From Burkholderiales bacterium 67-32 (GTDB lineage: Bacteria; Pseudomonadota; Gammaproteobacteria; Burkholderiales; Burkholderiaceae_B): DNA of 64,000 bases. The number at the start of each line of letters is the position of its first letter. Within the stretch, counting starts at the first letter, position 1. The stretch spans positions 1 to 64,000 of the forward strand of contig MKUP01000012.1 in the NCBI GenBank assembly GCA_001898625.1, given 5' to 3'. Below are positions 1 through 9,788 of this stretch, one piece after another. Below the pieces are notes generated by a model. The model made no database searches. It saw only the letters and a program-made list of their open reading frames with translations, and was not told the DNA's origin. The translations under genes and the position numbers were made by a program.

Positions 1-27
1 ACAACCGCACGATGGCAGGATAAAAGG

Positions 28-159
28 GCGCACGGTGCGCCTTGGTCGGTCGGTTGTTTTTGCAGCATTTTTAGACGCGTCGCGCACCGTGCCGGGTTTG
101 CGCGCACCGTGCGCAACACCCTCAATCTCTTATGTCCCCGCGATTTTTCGCACTGTGCG
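28..159. promoter_or_regulatory. array of four GCGCACnGTGCGC palindromes upstream of the relaxase gene
   Basis: Four copies of one odd-length palindrome are centred on bases 34, 88, 108 and 154. Copies 1 and 3 are perfect 13-mers, copy 4 is a perfect 11-mer and copy 2 matches in one arm and most of the other. The second and third centres are 20 bp apart, about two helical turns. The array ends 10 bp before the preferred relaxase start. It is most simply an operator array for an element-encoded repressor, or part of oriT; no nic site could be identified by eye. Confidence 0.6.
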
Positions 160-169
160 GTGCTGCGCC

Positions 170-1909
170 ATGGCCGATGAGAACGAATTCCGTATCCGGC
201 CGGGTCGCATTCGCTCGACCCGCGCGCAGTCGGCGCGACCCTTCATCGCCCAGGCGCTCGCGGCCGCGAAGAAGGCCGGCGGCGGCGTGTCGCGTTCAGG
301 CCGCGTGGTCGCCGACAACCGCTCGCGCTTCGGGCGTGGTCAGCGCGCCTCCATCCAAGCCAACCGTCTCATCACCGCCCGCACGCGCGGCGCGGTCATC
401 AAGGCCCGCGTCGTACGGCACTCGGGGCGTTCCGCACCGCTCGGCACCCACCTCGATTATCTACGCCGCGACGGCGTGACCCGTGACGGGGACAAGGCGC
501 GGCTGTTCGGGCCAGGTGATGGGGAAGCGGACGGCCGCGCCTTCGCCGAGCGCTGCGAGGATGACCGGCATCATTTCCGCTTCATCGTCTCGCCGGACGA
601 TGCGTTGGAAATGTCGGATCTCCGATCCTTCACCAACGATCTGGTCGGCCAGATGGAAAAGGATTTCGGCACGCGGCTCGACTGGGTCGCCGTCGATCAT
701 TGGAATACCGAACATCCCCACGTCCACCTCATCGTGCGCGGCGTCCGTGACGACGGCCAGGACCTCGTCATCTCCCGCGACTACATCAAGGAGGGCATGC
801 GCGACCGGGCGCGCGAACTCATCACCCAGGAGCTGGGGCCGCGCACCGTTCTGGACATTCGCCGCACGCTCGAACGCCAGATCGAGGCCGAGCGCTGGAC
901 GCAGCTCGACCGGCAGCTTGTCCGCGACGCGGGCAAGTCCGGCATCATCGATCTCGCGCCACGCGCTGACCAGACGCCGGACGAATTCCACGCGCTGAAG
1001 GTCGGTCGGTTGCGCACGCTCGAAGTCCTCGGTGTCGCAGGCCAGGTCGGCCATTCGCAATGGTTCATCAAGCCTGAGGCCGAGTCGGTCCTGCGCGAAC
1101 TCGGCGAACGCGGAGACATCATCAAACGCATGCATCGCGCCTTGACCGAGCGCGGCATCGAGCGTGGCTCGGCCGACTATGTCATCGCCGGAGAAAACCT
1201 CGACGTGCCTATTATCGGTCGCCTGGTTGAGCGCGGGCTCGACGATGAGCTGAAGGGCACGGCCTATGCCGTGGTCGACGGGGTGGACGGGCGGACCCAC
1301 CACATCAAGCTGCCCCATCTCGACGCCGCGGGCGACAGCGCTCCGGGTTCGATCGTCGAGTTGCGCAAGTTCGAGGATGCGCAGGGCGAACGCCGCGTCG
1401 CGATCGCCGTGCGTTCCGATCTCGAGCTCACCAGCCAGATCATGGCGTCCGGCAGCACCTGGCTGGACCGGCAGGCCATCGCTCGCGAGCCGGCCTCGCT
1501 CTCCGATGGCGGCTTCGGCGCCGAGGTTCGCGACGCGCTCGACCGGCGCGCCGATCATCTGGTCGGGCAAGGGCTGGCCGAACGCCAGGGCAGGCGGATC
1601 GTCTTCGCTCGCAACCTGATCGAAACCCTGCGGCGGCGCGAACTGGACACCATCGCCACCAAGCTCGCGGCCGAAACGGGCCTGTCGCACAAGCCTGCCG
1701 CCAATGGCGAGTATATTGCCGGTGCCTACCGCCAGCGCCTGACGCTCGCCTCCGGCCGCTTCGCCATGATCGACGACGGCCTCGGCTTCCAGCTCGTGCC
1801 TTGGAGCCCCTCGCTCGAGAAGCAGCTTGGACGTCATGTCTCAGGCGTCGCCCGCAATGATGGCGGCGTCGATTGGAGCTTCGGCCGCAAGCGGGGGCTG
1901 GGTTTCTAG
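170..1909 (+). CDS. conjugative relaxase, RlxS/VirD2-like with DUF3363-type C-terminus
   Basis: This is the probable DNA-nicking relaxase (579 aa) that starts transfer at oriT. The metal-binding signature HPHVH is visible with His182, His184 and His186, preceded by His177. A basic N-terminal region (about residues 1-90) precedes the catalytic domain, and the long C-terminal half fits the DUF3363 part of the RlxS family of Tn4371-like ICEs. ATG at 170 is preferred over the upstream ATG at 35 because the decayed copy at 30229-30620 begins at the same place (MSAADDF versus MADENEF), and because the upstream reading would run through the palindrome array. traG follows after 148 bp. Confidence 0.88.
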   Translation: MADENEFRIRPGRIRSTRAQSARPFIAQALAAAKKAGGGVSRSGRVVADNRSRFGRGQRASIQANRLITARTRGAVIKARVVRHSGRSAPLGTHLDYLRRDGVTRDGDKARLFGPGDGEADGRAFAERCEDDRHHFRFIVSPDDALEMSDLRSFTNDLVGQMEKDFGTRLDWVAVDHWNTEHPHVHLIVRGVRDDGQDLVISRDYIKEGMRDRARELITQELGPRTVLDIRRTLERQIEAERWTQLDRQLVRDAGKSGIIDLAPRADQTPDEFHALKVGRLRTLEVLGVAGQVGHSQWFIKPEAESVLRELGERGDIIKRMHRALTERGIERGSADYVIAGENLDVPIIGRLVERGLDDELKGTAYAVVDGVDGRTHHIKLPHLDAAGDSAPGSIVELRKFEDAQGERRVAIAVRSDLELTSQIMASGSTWLDRQAIAREPASLSDGGFGAEVRDALDRRADHLVGQGLAERQGRRIVFARNLIETLRRRELDTIATKLAAETGLSHKPAANGEYIAGAYRQRLTLASGRFAMIDDGLGFQLVPWSPSLEKQLGRHVSGVARNDGGVDWSFGRKRGLGF

Positions 1910-2057
1910 CCGGGTCGAGGGGGAAGGCCGCCAGGCGAAACCGTCCTATGTGCGCGCCACAGTTTTCGGCTGTACTTCGCCTACATTTTTCCTCTTGCTT
2001 GTCCCGTGTCCGGCTACTTTCTGAACGGCTCCATCTCATTCGTCGATTGGAGCCAGC

Positions 2058-4043
2058 GTGCGCGGAGGCCAGGTCCTATGGGGTCAGATCGTAGTCGTCT
2101 TCACCATTATCTTGGTGACGACCTGGACGGCGACACAATGGACGGCGTGGCGTCTGGGCTTTCAAGGGCAGCTCGGCGAACCCTGGTTCGAACTTGCGGG
2201 CTGGCCGATCTACTACCCGCCAGCGCTCTTTTGGTGGTGGTACTTCTACGACGCCTATGCGCCGGACGTGTTCGCTACGGGCGGGAGCATCGCCGCATCT
2301 GGCGGTTTCATCGCCATCGCCGTCGCCATCGCCATGTCCATCCGCCGGGCCCGCGAGGCGAAGAATGTCGCGACCTACGGTTCGGCTCGGTGGGCCGAGA
2401 AAGCCGAGGTCAAGGCGGCTGGATTGCTCGGACCGGACGGCGTCGTGCTCGGCCGCTACGACCACGAATATCTGCGGCACGATGGACCCGAGCATGTCCT
2501 GTGCTTTGCTCCGACGCGATCCGGTAAGGGCGTCGGTCTCGTCGTTCCCTCGCTCCTGACTTGGCCGGGCTCAGCCATCGTCCACGACATCAAGGGAGAA
2601 AATTGGCAGCTCACCGCCGGTTTCCGCGCCCGGCACGGCCGCGTGTTGCTGTTCGATCCGACCAATCCGAAATCGTCTGCCTACAATCCGCTGCTCGAGG
2701 TGCGCCGCGGCGAATGGGAGGTCCGCGACGTGCAAAACATCGCCGACATCCTGGTCGATCCCGAAGGCTCGCTGGAGAAGCGGAACCACTGGGAGAAGAC
2801 CAGCCACGCCCTGCTGGTCGGCGCCATCCTGCATGTCCTCTACGCCGAGGACGACAAGACGCTGGCCGGCGTCGCCGCCTTCCTGTCCGATCCGCGGCGG
2901 CCGATCGAGTCAACGTTGGCGGCTATGATGAAGACCGCGCATCTCGGAGAGGCGGGACCCCATCCGGTGATCGCCAGCGCTGCACGCGAGTTGCTCAACA
3001 AATCCGACAATGAGCGATCGGGCGTGCTGTCCACCGCCATGTCCTTCCTTGGCCTCTATCGCGATCCGGTCGTGGCCGAGGTCACACGGCGCTGCGACTG
3101 GCGCATTACCGACATGGTGGAAGGCAAGCGGCCGACCACCCTTTACCTCGTCGTGCCGCCCTCCGACATCAACCGCACCAAGCCGCTGATCCGCCTGATT
3201 CTCAATCAGGTCGGGCGGCGCCTGACCGAGGACCTGCAGGCGAAGGCTGGCCGCCACCGGCTGTTGCTTATGCTCGACGAGTTCCCGGCCTTGGGCCGCC
3301 TCGACTTCTTCGAATCCGCCCTGGCCTTCATGGCGGGGTACGGGCTCAAGAGCTTTCTCATCGCCCAGTCGCTCAACCAGATCGAAAAAGCCTACGGCCC
3401 GAACAATTCGATCCTCGACAATTGCCATGTGCGGGTCAGCTTCGCGACGAACGACGAGCGCACCGCCAAGCGTGTTTCCGACGCGCTGGGAACCGCCACC
3501 GAGATGAAGGCGATGAAGAACTATGCCGGCCACCGTCTGTCGCCTTGGCTCGGCCATTTGATGGTGTCGCGTTCGGAAACGGCCCGCCAGTTGATGACCC
3601 CCGGCGAAATCATGCAGCTCCCGCCCAGCGACGAAATCGTCATGGTGGCTGGGACGCCCCCGATCCGGGCGAAGAAGGCCCGCTATTATGAGGACGGCCG
3701 CTTCAAGGAGCGCATCCTTTCGCCGCCCGCGTTGGTCAAGCCCGCGCAGGGACGTAAGGACGACTGGAGCAGCCTTCCTGTTCCGACGCGTCCCGAGGGG
3801 ATCGATGCGACCGCCACATCCATGTCGTCCGATGAAGATCCGACCGAATCCGAGCGCCGCCATCAACCCGAGCTTAATCGCACGGCGCCGCAAGAGAAGA
3901 AGGCTCCGATCGAAAATGAATTCGAGTTCGATCTTCCCGAGGAGCCTGATGAAGAAGCCGCGCAGAACCGGCGCATGACCCGCTTGATGCACGGGGTAGC
4001 CCGTCAGGTGTCGCTCGACCCCAATGACGGCATGGAGTTGTAG
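2058..4043 (+). CDS. traG: type IV secretion coupling ATPase TraG/VirD4
   Basis: This inner-membrane ATPase links the relaxosome to the mating pore. The 661-aa protein has hydrophobic N-terminal segments (about residues 8-28, 50-66 and 76-96), a Walker A at about 151-160 (APTRSGKGVG) and a Walker B near 400-408 (LLLMLDEFPALG). The C-terminal tail is acidic and polar. Translation starts at GTG 2058, which gives the usual TraG N-terminus with its membrane segments. The gene lies between the relaxase and a ribbon-helix-helix gene that starts 3 bp after its stop, which suggests a tra operon. Confidence 0.95.
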   Translation: MRGGQVLWGQIVVVFTIILVTTWTATQWTAWRLGFQGQLGEPWFELAGWPIYYPPALFWWWYFYDAYAPDVFATGGSIAASGGFIAIAVAIAMSIRRAREAKNVATYGSARWAEKAEVKAAGLLGPDGVVLGRYDHEYLRHDGPEHVLCFAPTRSGKGVGLVVPSLLTWPGSAIVHDIKGENWQLTAGFRARHGRVLLFDPTNPKSSAYNPLLEVRRGEWEVRDVQNIADILVDPEGSLEKRNHWEKTSHALLVGAILHVLYAEDDKTLAGVAAFLSDPRRPIESTLAAMMKTAHLGEAGPHPVIASAARELLNKSDNERSGVLSTAMSFLGLYRDPVVAEVTRRCDWRITDMVEGKRPTTLYLVVPPSDINRTKPLIRLILNQVGRRLTEDLQAKAGRHRLLLMLDEFPALGRLDFFESALAFMAGYGLKSFLIAQSLNQIEKAYGPNNSILDNCHVRVSFATNDERTAKRVSDALGTATEMKAMKNYAGHRLSPWLGHLMVSRSETARQLMTPGEIMQLPPSDEIVMVAGTPPIRAKKARYYEDGRFKERILSPPALVKPAQGRKDDWSSLPVPTRPEGIDATATSMSSDEDPTESERRHQPELNRTAPQEKKAPIENEFEFDLPEEPDEEAAQNRRMTRLMHGVARQVSLDPNDGMEL

Positions 4044-4046
4044 GCC

Positions 4047-4496
4047 ATGGCGGGACAAAGGAAGAAGATAAAGATCTCAGTCTACCTCGACCCGGACGTC
4101 ATGACGATGCTCGGCGACTATGCCGCGCGGCGGGAGCAGTCGCAGTCGATGATTGCTGAGGCCGCGATCGCGTCCTTTTTGTCTCCAGATGATGCCGAAA
4201 GGCGTGAGGCGATTGTCGCCAAGCGTCTGGATCAGCTCGACCGCCGACTGACCCGCATGGAGCGGGACGTCGGCATCTCGGTCGAAAGCCTGGCGGTGTT
4301 CATCAAGTTCTGGCTGGCCACCACGCCGGCCCTCCCTGAGCCAGCAGCCCATGCCGCTCGCGCCAAAGCGGCGGAACGCTATGAGGGCTTTGTGACGGCG
4401 CTCGGTCGCCGTTTGGCCCAGGGCCCGAAGCTCCGACAAGAAATCTCCGAAGATATCGGAGCCGACTCGGAGAGCATTGGAAGCGGCAACCAATAG
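4047..4496 (+). CDS. CopG-like ribbon-helix-helix protein
   Basis: A 149-aa protein whose first 45 residues fit a ribbon-helix-helix DNA-binding fold: a basic start, a strand (KISVYLDPDV) and two short helices. The rest is helical, with a coiled-coil-like stretch around 55-75. Its ATG lies 3 bp after the traG stop. In related elements a CopG-like protein sits at this place between traG and trbB. It is likely a relaxosome accessory protein or a tra/trb repressor; which one cannot be told from sequence. After it, 4497-4660 holds short inverted repeats (GCCTGATTTCAGGC, CCCCGATCCGGGG) ahead of trbB. Confidence 0.8.
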   Translation: MAGQRKKIKISVYLDPDVMTMLGDYAARREQSQSMIAEAAIASFLSPDDAERREAIVAKRLDQLDRRLTRMERDVGISVESLAVFIKFWLATTPALPEPAAHAARAKAAERYEGFVTALGRRLAQGPKLRQEISEDIGADSESIGSGNQ

Positions 4497-4660
4497 GACT
4501 ATGTTTGGTGGCGTCAGAAGTGGCCGCCGCCGTTCTCCTGTATTTGCACGCCACACTACTACTACGCCCGATACTTGTTGAAGCGGCCTGATTTCAGGCT
4601 CTTTTAATCAACCCCGATCCGGGGATCGACTTTCGCGCCCCGTCAAGAAGCGGGGCCGAG

Positions 4661-5644
4661 ATGACGACCACAAGTCATAAACCTGAAGCGTTTGTTCGCG
4701 GCGCGCGCATGCTGCGTACCGCGCTCGGCCCGTCCATCACGCGATTTCTCGAAGATCCCTCCGTCGTCGAGGTAATGCTCAACCCCGACGGTCGCCTGTG
4801 GGTGGATCGCCTGTCAGAGGGCCTCGCCGATACAGGGGAGCGTCTTTCGCCCGCCGATGGCGAACGCATCGTGCGGCTGGTCGCCCACCATGTCGGCGCC
4901 GAAGTGCATCCGCGAAGCCCGCGGGTGTCGGCGGAACTGCCGGAAAGCGGCGAACGCTTCGAAGGGCTACTGCCGCCCGTCGTCTCGGCGCCCGCTTTCG
5001 CAATCCGCAAGCCGGCCGTCGCCGTCTTCAGCCTCGCCGACTACGTCGCCGCGAACATCATGACCGCCGACCAGGCGGCCATTCTTCGCCAGGCTGTAGC
5101 CTCACGCGCCAACATCCTGGTCGCCGGCGGAACCTCTACCGGCAAAACCACACTGACGAACGCCCTCCTGGCGGAAGTCGCCAAGGGCGCCGACCGCGTC
5201 GTCATCATCGAGGATACGCGCGAGCTGCAATGCGCAGCGCCCAACCTCGTCGCGATGCGCACGAAGGACGGGGTCGCGACACTCTCCGAGTTGGTCCGTT
5301 CGTCCCTGCGCCTGCGGCCAGATCGTATTCCGATCGGCGAGGTTCGCGGCTCGGAGGCGCTGGACTTGCTCAAGGCCTGGGGCACGGGTCATCCCGGCGG
5401 GATCGGAACGATCCACGCCGGCTCCGGCATCGGCGCGCTGCGTCGCCTCGAGCAGCTCATCCAGGAAGCGGTCATCACTGTTCCGCGCGCCCTGATCGCC
5501 GAGACGATCAATCTCGTCGCGGTTCTGTCGGGCCGCGGCTCCGCGCGCCGGCTCGCCGAACTCGCGAGCGTCGAGGGGCTTGGCCCGGACGGCGACTACC
5601 GCATCACGCCAGCCACCACCCCCAGCACAGGAGAACTCTCATGA
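4661..5644 (+). CDS. trbB: conjugal transfer ATPase TrbB (VirB11-like)
   Basis: A 327-aa hexameric secretion ATPase of the VirB11/GspE superfamily that powers pore assembly at the cytoplasmic face. Walker A is visible near residues 155-164 ([10 protein letters not shown]), with the Asp box VIIEDTREL and the His box [13 protein letters not shown] further on. It opens the trb operon, and its TGA overlaps the trbC ATG by 4 bp, which implies translational coupling. Length is normal for the family. Confidence 0.96.
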   Translation: MTTTSHKPEAFVRGARMLRTALGPSITRFLEDPSVVEVMLNPDGRLWVDRLSEGLADTGERLSPADGERIVRLVAHHVGAEVHPRSPRVSAELPESGERFEGLLPPVVSAPAFAIRKPAVAVFSLADYVAANIMTADQAAILRQAVASRANILVAGGTSTGKTTLTNALLAEVAKGADRVVIIEDTRELQCAAPNLVAMRTKDGVATLSELVRSSLRLRPDRIPIGEVRGSEALDLLKAWGTGHPGGIGTIHAGSGIGALRRLEQLIQEAVITVPRALIAETINLVAVLSGRGSARRLAELASVEGLGPDGDYRITPATTPSTGELS

Positions 5645-5973
5645 TCCGCACGCTCGCGCGCGGTTGCCGAGTCTTTGCGACCTCGGCCGCTGCGATTTCC
5701 ATCAGCATCCTGTTTTCCCAAGCGGCCCACGCGTCCGGCTCGTCCATGCCCTGGGAGGCGCCGCTGCAGTCCATCCTGCAGTCGATCGAAGGCCCCGTCG
5801 CCAAGATCATCGCCGTCATCATCATCATCGTCACCGGCCTGACGCTGGCCTTCGGCGATACTTCCGGCGGCTTCCGGCGGCTTATCCAGATCGTCTTCGG
5901 CCTGTCGATCGCCTTCGCCGCCAGCTCCTTCTTCCTGTCTTTCTTCTCGTTCGGCGGCGGAGCGCTCGTCTGA
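5641..5973 (+). CDS. trbC: pilin subunit precursor TrbC (VirB2-like)
   Basis: A 110-aa small membrane protein with a signal sequence (about residues 1-33, ending in HAS) and two hydrophobic helices (about 55-75 and 82-105), the layout of VirB2/TrbC propilins. The mature product would form the conjugative pilus. The ATG overlaps the trbB stop (ATGA) and its own TGA overlaps the trbD ATG by one base. Confidence 0.93.
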   Translation: MIRTLARGCRVFATSAAAISISILFSQAAHASGSSMPWEAPLQSILQSIEGPVAKIIAVIIIIVTGLTLAFGDTSGGFRRLIQIVFGLSIAFAASSFFLSFFSFGGGALV

Positions 5974-6254
5974 TGGCGGCTGTTCTCGAACAGCTCGCCG
6001 AAGTGCCCGGCTTCACCGTCCCGGTCCACAGGGCGCTGACCGAGCACATCCTGCTCGGCGGCGCGCCGCGCTCGATCGCGATCATGAACGGCACGCTCGC
6101 CGGCGCGATCGGTCTGGGCCTGCGTCTCTGGCTCATCGGTCTCGCGATCTGGGCGATCGGTCATTTCGCGGCGGTTTGGGCGGCCAAGCGCGACCCGCTT
6201 TTCGTCGAGGTCGGCCGCCGACACCTGCGCATCCCCGGCCACCTGTCTGTCTGA
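5973..6254 (+). CDS. trbD: mating-pore membrane protein TrbD (VirB3-like)
   Basis: A 93-aa protein with a short amphipathic start (VPGFTVPVHRAL), one or two hydrophobic helices (about residues 37-67) and the basic segment AAKRDPLF that is typical of TrbD/VirB3. It is an inner-membrane part of the type IV channel that works with the TrbE ATPase. The start overlaps the trbC stop as TGATG. trbE follows after 12 bp. Confidence 0.92.
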   Translation: MAAVLEQLAEVPGFTVPVHRALTEHILLGGAPRSIAIMNGTLAGAIGLGLRLWLIGLAIWAIGHFAAVWAAKRDPLFVEVGRRHLRIPGHLSV

Positions 6255-6266
6255 GGAGCGCGACCG

Positions 6267-8720
6267 ATGATGAACCTCGCCGAATATCGCGGAACCGCCA
6301 CACGCATGGCCGACTATCTTCCCTGGGCCGCGCTCGTTGCGGAAGGCGTCGTCCTCAACAAGGACGGATCGTTCCAACGCACGGCCCGATTCCGCGGGCC
6401 TGATCTCGATTCCGCAGTAGCTGCCGAACTGGTCGCTGTCGCCGGTCGCCTCAACAACGCCTTCCGGCGTCTCGGATCAGGCTGGGCCATCTTCGTGGAG
6501 GCCCAGCGCCATGAGGCGTCGACCTATCCGGCGAGCGTCTTCCCCGATGCCGCATCAGGTCTGCTCGACGCCGAGCGCAAGGCCGATTTCGAGGAGGCCG
6601 GCGCGCATTTCGTTTCCGGCTACTTCCTCACGATCACCTATCTGCCGCCGGCCGAGGAGGCGGCCCGCACCGAGGCCTGGTTGTATGAGGGTCGGGAACG
6701 CGGCGGCCTCGATCCGCACGAACTTCTGAACACCTTCGTTGATCGGACCGATCGCGTGGTGGCGCTTCTGGACGGTTTCATGCCGGAATGCGCCTGGCTC
6801 GACAGTGCGGAAACCCTGACCTACCTGCATTCAGCGGTTTCGACGAAACGCCATCGCGTACGCGTTCCCGAAACCCCGATCTATCTGGACGCACTGCTGG
6901 CCGACCAGCCGCTGACCGGAGGCCTCGAACCGCGTCTCGGGACAGCGCATCTGCGCATCCTCACCGTCGTCGGTTTCCCGACCGCCACGACGCCCGGAAT
7001 CCTCGACGACCTCAATCGCCTCGCGTTTCCTTATCGCTGGTCGACCCGCGCCATCCTGCTCGACAAGACCGACGCGACCAAGCTGCTGACCAAGATCCGC
7101 CGCCAGTGGTTCGCCAAGCGCAAGTCGATCGCCGCGATCCTCAAAGAGGTCATGACCAACGAGGCGTCCGCCCTCGTGGACACGGACGCTGCGAACAAGG
7201 CGGCTGATGCAGACCTTGCCCTGCAGGAACTCGGCGCCGACTACGCCGGCCAAGCTTACGTCACCGCCACGGTCACCGTTTGGGACGACGACCCGCGCAC
7301 GGCGGACGAGAAACTGCGCCTCGTCGAGAAGATCATCCAGGGCCGTGACTTCACTTGCATGGCTGAAACCATCAATGCCGTCGATGCATGGCTGGGCTCT
7401 TTGCCAGGGCACGTTTACGCCAATGTGCGCCAGCCTCCGATTTCGACGCTCAATCTTGCCCACATCATCCCGCTTTCAGCGGTGTGGGCGGGGCCGGAAC
7501 GGGACGAGCATTTCGGAGCACCCCCCTTGCTGTTCGGCAAGACCGAAGGCTCGACCCCGTTCCGGTTTTCCCTTCACGTCGGCGACGTCGGTCACACGCT
7601 GGTTGTCGGCCCGACCGGCGCCGGCAAGTCGGTCCTGCTCGGCGTCATGGCCTTGCAATTCCGGCGCTATGCCAAATCCCAGGTCTTCGCCTTCGACTTC
7701 GGCGGCTCGATCCGGGCGGCGGCGTTGGCGATGGCCGGCGATTGGCACGACCTGGGCGGCGACCTCACCGAGGGGGTCGATTCATCCGTCTCGCTGCAAC
7801 CTCTGGCCCGAATTCACGACACGCCTGAGCGCGCTTGGGCGGCTGACTGGCTGATCTCCATCCTGACCCGCGAAGGTGTGACGATCACGCCAGAGGTGAA
7901 AGAGCACCTGTGGTCCGCGCTCACCTCGCTCGCTTCCGCGCCCATCGAGGAGCGCACAATCACCGGCCTGACCGTTCTGCTGCAATCGAATGATCTGAAG
8001 CAGGCGCTTCGTCCCTACTGCGTTGGCGGCCCATACGGCCGGTTGCTGGACGCCGAAATCGAGCATCTGGGATCGGCGTCGGTACAGGCGTTCGAAATCG
8101 AAGGCCTTGTCGGGACAGGCGCGGCTCCAGCCGTCCTGTCCTATCTCTTCCATCGCATCGGCGACCGCCTTAATGGCTCGCCGACACTGCTCATCATCGA
8201 CGAGGGCTGGCTGGCCCTCGACGACGACGCTTTCGCCGGCCAGCTTCGCGAATGGCTGAAGACGCTGCGTAAGAAGAACGCCAGCGTCGTCTTCGCCACC
8301 CAATCGCTCTCCGACATCGACAACAGCGGCATCGCGCCTGCGATTATCGAAAGCTGCCCGACCCGGCTTCTTCTTCCCAATGAACGTGCGATCGAGCCGC
8401 AGATCACGGCGATCTACCGACGCTTCGGCCTGAATGACAGACAGATTGAGATACTGGCGAGGGCCACGCCCAAGCGCGACTACTATTGCCAGAGCCGCAG
8501 CGGCAATCGCCTCTTCGAGCTCGGGCTGTCCGAGGTCGGACTGGCGCTAGCGGCCGCCACTTCCAAGACCGATCAATCCTCGATTGCGCGCATTGTGGCG
8601 GAACACGGTCGCGAGGGATTTCTCGCAGCCTGGCTGCGTCTGCGCGGCGTCGATTGGGCGGCCGACCTCATCCCCGACCTCTCCAACATCATTCCCCCGC
8701 AGCCCGAAAAGGAGGCTTGA
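6267..8720 (+). CDS. trbE: mating-pore ATPase TrbE (VirB4-like)
   Basis: The 817-aa VirB4-family ATPase of the conjugation channel. The N-terminal half is the VirB4 docking region. Walker A lies near residues 446-455 (VGPTGAGKSV) and Walker B near 639-645 (LLIIDEGWLAL), followed by the FATQSLSDI motif. Two consecutive ATGs (6267 and 6270) follow GAGGAGCG, so either may start translation. It lies between trbD and trbJ without real gaps, and its length is full. Confidence 0.96.
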   Translation: MMNLAEYRGTATRMADYLPWAALVAEGVVLNKDGSFQRTARFRGPDLDSAVAAELVAVAGRLNNAFRRLGSGWAIFVEAQRHEASTYPASVFPDAASGLLDAERKADFEEAGAHFVSGYFLTITYLPPAEEAARTEAWLYEGRERGGLDPHELLNTFVDRTDRVVALLDGFMPECAWLDSAETLTYLHSAVSTKRHRVRVPETPIYLDALLADQPLTGGLEPRLGTAHLRILTVVGFPTATTPGILDDLNRLAFPYRWSTRAILLDKTDATKLLTKIRRQWFAKRKSIAAILKEVMTNEASALVDTDAANKAADADLALQELGADYAGQAYVTATVTVWDDDPRTADEKLRLVEKIIQGRDFTCMAETINAVDAWLGSLPGHVYANVRQPPISTLNLAHIIPLSAVWAGPERDEHFGAPPLLFGKTEGSTPFRFSLHVGDVGHTLVVGPTGAGKSVLLGVMALQFRRYAKSQVFAFDFGGSIRAAALAMAGDWHDLGGDLTEGVDSSVSLQPLARIHDTPERAWAADWLISILTREGVTITPEVKEHLWSALTSLASAPIEERTITGLTVLLQSNDLKQALRPYCVGGPYGRLLDAEIEHLGSASVQAFEIEGLVGTGAAPAVLSYLFHRIGDRLNGSPTLLIIDEGWLALDDDAFAGQLREWLKTLRKKNASVVFATQSLSDIDNSGIAPAIIESCPTRLLLPNERAIEPQITAIYRRFGLNDRQIEILARATPKRDYYCQSRSGNRLFELGLSEVGLALAAATSKTDQSSIARIVAEHGREGFLAAWLRLRGVDWAADLIPDLSNIIPPQPEKEA

Positions 8721-8722
8721 AT

Positions 8723-9490
8723 ATGAAGACCCATCGTTCCTGCCGGCGCGCACTTATGCTCGCCACAGCCATGCTGGCGATGCCGCTTGCGATCTCGCCG
8801 ATGCCGGCCCATGCCCAGTTCTTCGGTCGCATCGTTTATGATCCGTCGAATTATGCGCAGAACGTGCTGACGGCGGCGCGCACCCTCGAGCAGATCAATA
8901 ACCAAATCAAAAGCCTTCAGAATGAAGCCCAATCGCTCATCAATCAGGCCCGCAACCTCGCCAGTCTGCCCTACTCGTCGCTTCAGCAGCTCCAGCAAAA
9001 CGTGCAGCGCACGCATCAGCTTTTGCAGCAGGCGCAGAATATTGCCTTCAATGTCCAAAGCATCGACCGAGCCTTCCAGCAGCAATATGGCAGGGCGTCT
9101 CTGTCCGCTACAGATGCCGAGCTTGTCGCCGGCGCACGCAGCCGTTGGCAGAATACGGTCGGGGGACTTCAGGACGCGATGCGCGTCCAGGCGGGTGTTG
9201 TCGGCAATATCGACACGAACCGGTCCGAGATGTCTGCCCTTGTTAGTCAGAGCCAGGGGGCGACCGGCGCCTTGCAGGCCACGCAAGCCGGCAATCAGCT
9301 TCTCGCGCTCCAGTCGCAGCAACTCTCGGATCTGATCGCCTTGATCTCGGCCAACGGCCGGTCGGGCGCGCTCACCGAGGCTGAGCGCGCCGCTGCTGCC
9401 GAACAGGGTCGCGAACAGCGCCGCCGCTTTCTCACACCGAGCGCCGGCTATCAGCCCGGCAATGCGCGGATGTTCGGCAACGGCAACTGA
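8723..9490 (+). CDS. trbJ: conjugal transfer protein TrbJ (VirB5-like)
   Basis: A 255-aa periplasmic protein with a cleavable signal (about residues 1-31, ending AHA) and long helical, Gln/Asn-rich segments with coiled-coil character (about 45-115). This matches TrbJ, the VirB5-like minor pilus component. ATG 8723 is chosen because GGAGG (8711-8715) stands 7 bases ahead and the signal peptide then begins correctly; upstream in-frame codons lie inside trbE. Confidence 0.93.
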   Translation: MKTHRSCRRALMLATAMLAMPLAISPMPAHAQFFGRIVYDPSNYAQNVLTAARTLEQINNQIKSLQNEAQSLINQARNLASLPYSSLQQLQQNVQRTHQLLQQAQNIAFNVQSIDRAFQQQYGRASLSATDAELVAGARSRWQNTVGGLQDAMRVQAGVVGNIDTNRSEMSALVSQSQGATGALQATQAGNQLLALQSQQLSDLIALISANGRSGALTEAERAAAAEQGREQRRRFLTPSAGYQPGNARMFGNGN

Positions 9491-9500
9491 GGGCAACGCC

Positions 9501-9785
9501 ATGGATGGCAAGATGCTGGCCCGGTTGGCCGCCGTCGTCTTCGTCGCCATCGCCGTTACGGCGACGGCGATCGAGATGACCCGAAAGGAAGCGCCTCCGT
9601 CGTGGCAACCGGCAAGTCCGGAGCTGTCGACGCGAGATCCGCTTCGGGATGCGCAACGCCGGTGCCAGCAGCTTGGTGAAGCGGCGGCCAGCGACACAGA
9701 CTGCATGCAGGTATGGGCTGAAACGCGCGATCGATTCCTAGGCCGTTCACCGCGGCCCTCGGCTCAGCCGCAGAAAGGGCGCTGA
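9501..9785 (+). CDS. trbK: putative entry-exclusion protein TrbK (alternative type)
   Basis: A 94-aa protein with an N-terminal hydrophobic segment (about residues 6-24) and a small polar domain with two Cys, in the pattern DPLRDAQRRCQQLGEAAASD...C...W that is seen in TrbK-alt proteins between trbJ and trbL. It would sit in the inner membrane and limit redundant mating between cells that carry the element. The second ATG (9501) is preferred because it gives the membrane segment at the N-terminus and lies 10 bp after trbJ. Confidence 0.8.
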   Translation: MDGKMLARLAAVVFVAIAVTATAIEMTRKEAPPSWQPASPELSTRDPLRDAQRRCQQLGEAAASDTDCMQVWAETRDRFLGRSPRPSAQPQKGR

Positions 9786-9788
9786 ACG

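Noticed and set aside
461-1837. Long open frame opposite the relaxase gene
   Set aside because: It is a shadow frame in GC-rich DNA; the + strand has the relaxase histidine motif and family features, the reverse frame has none.
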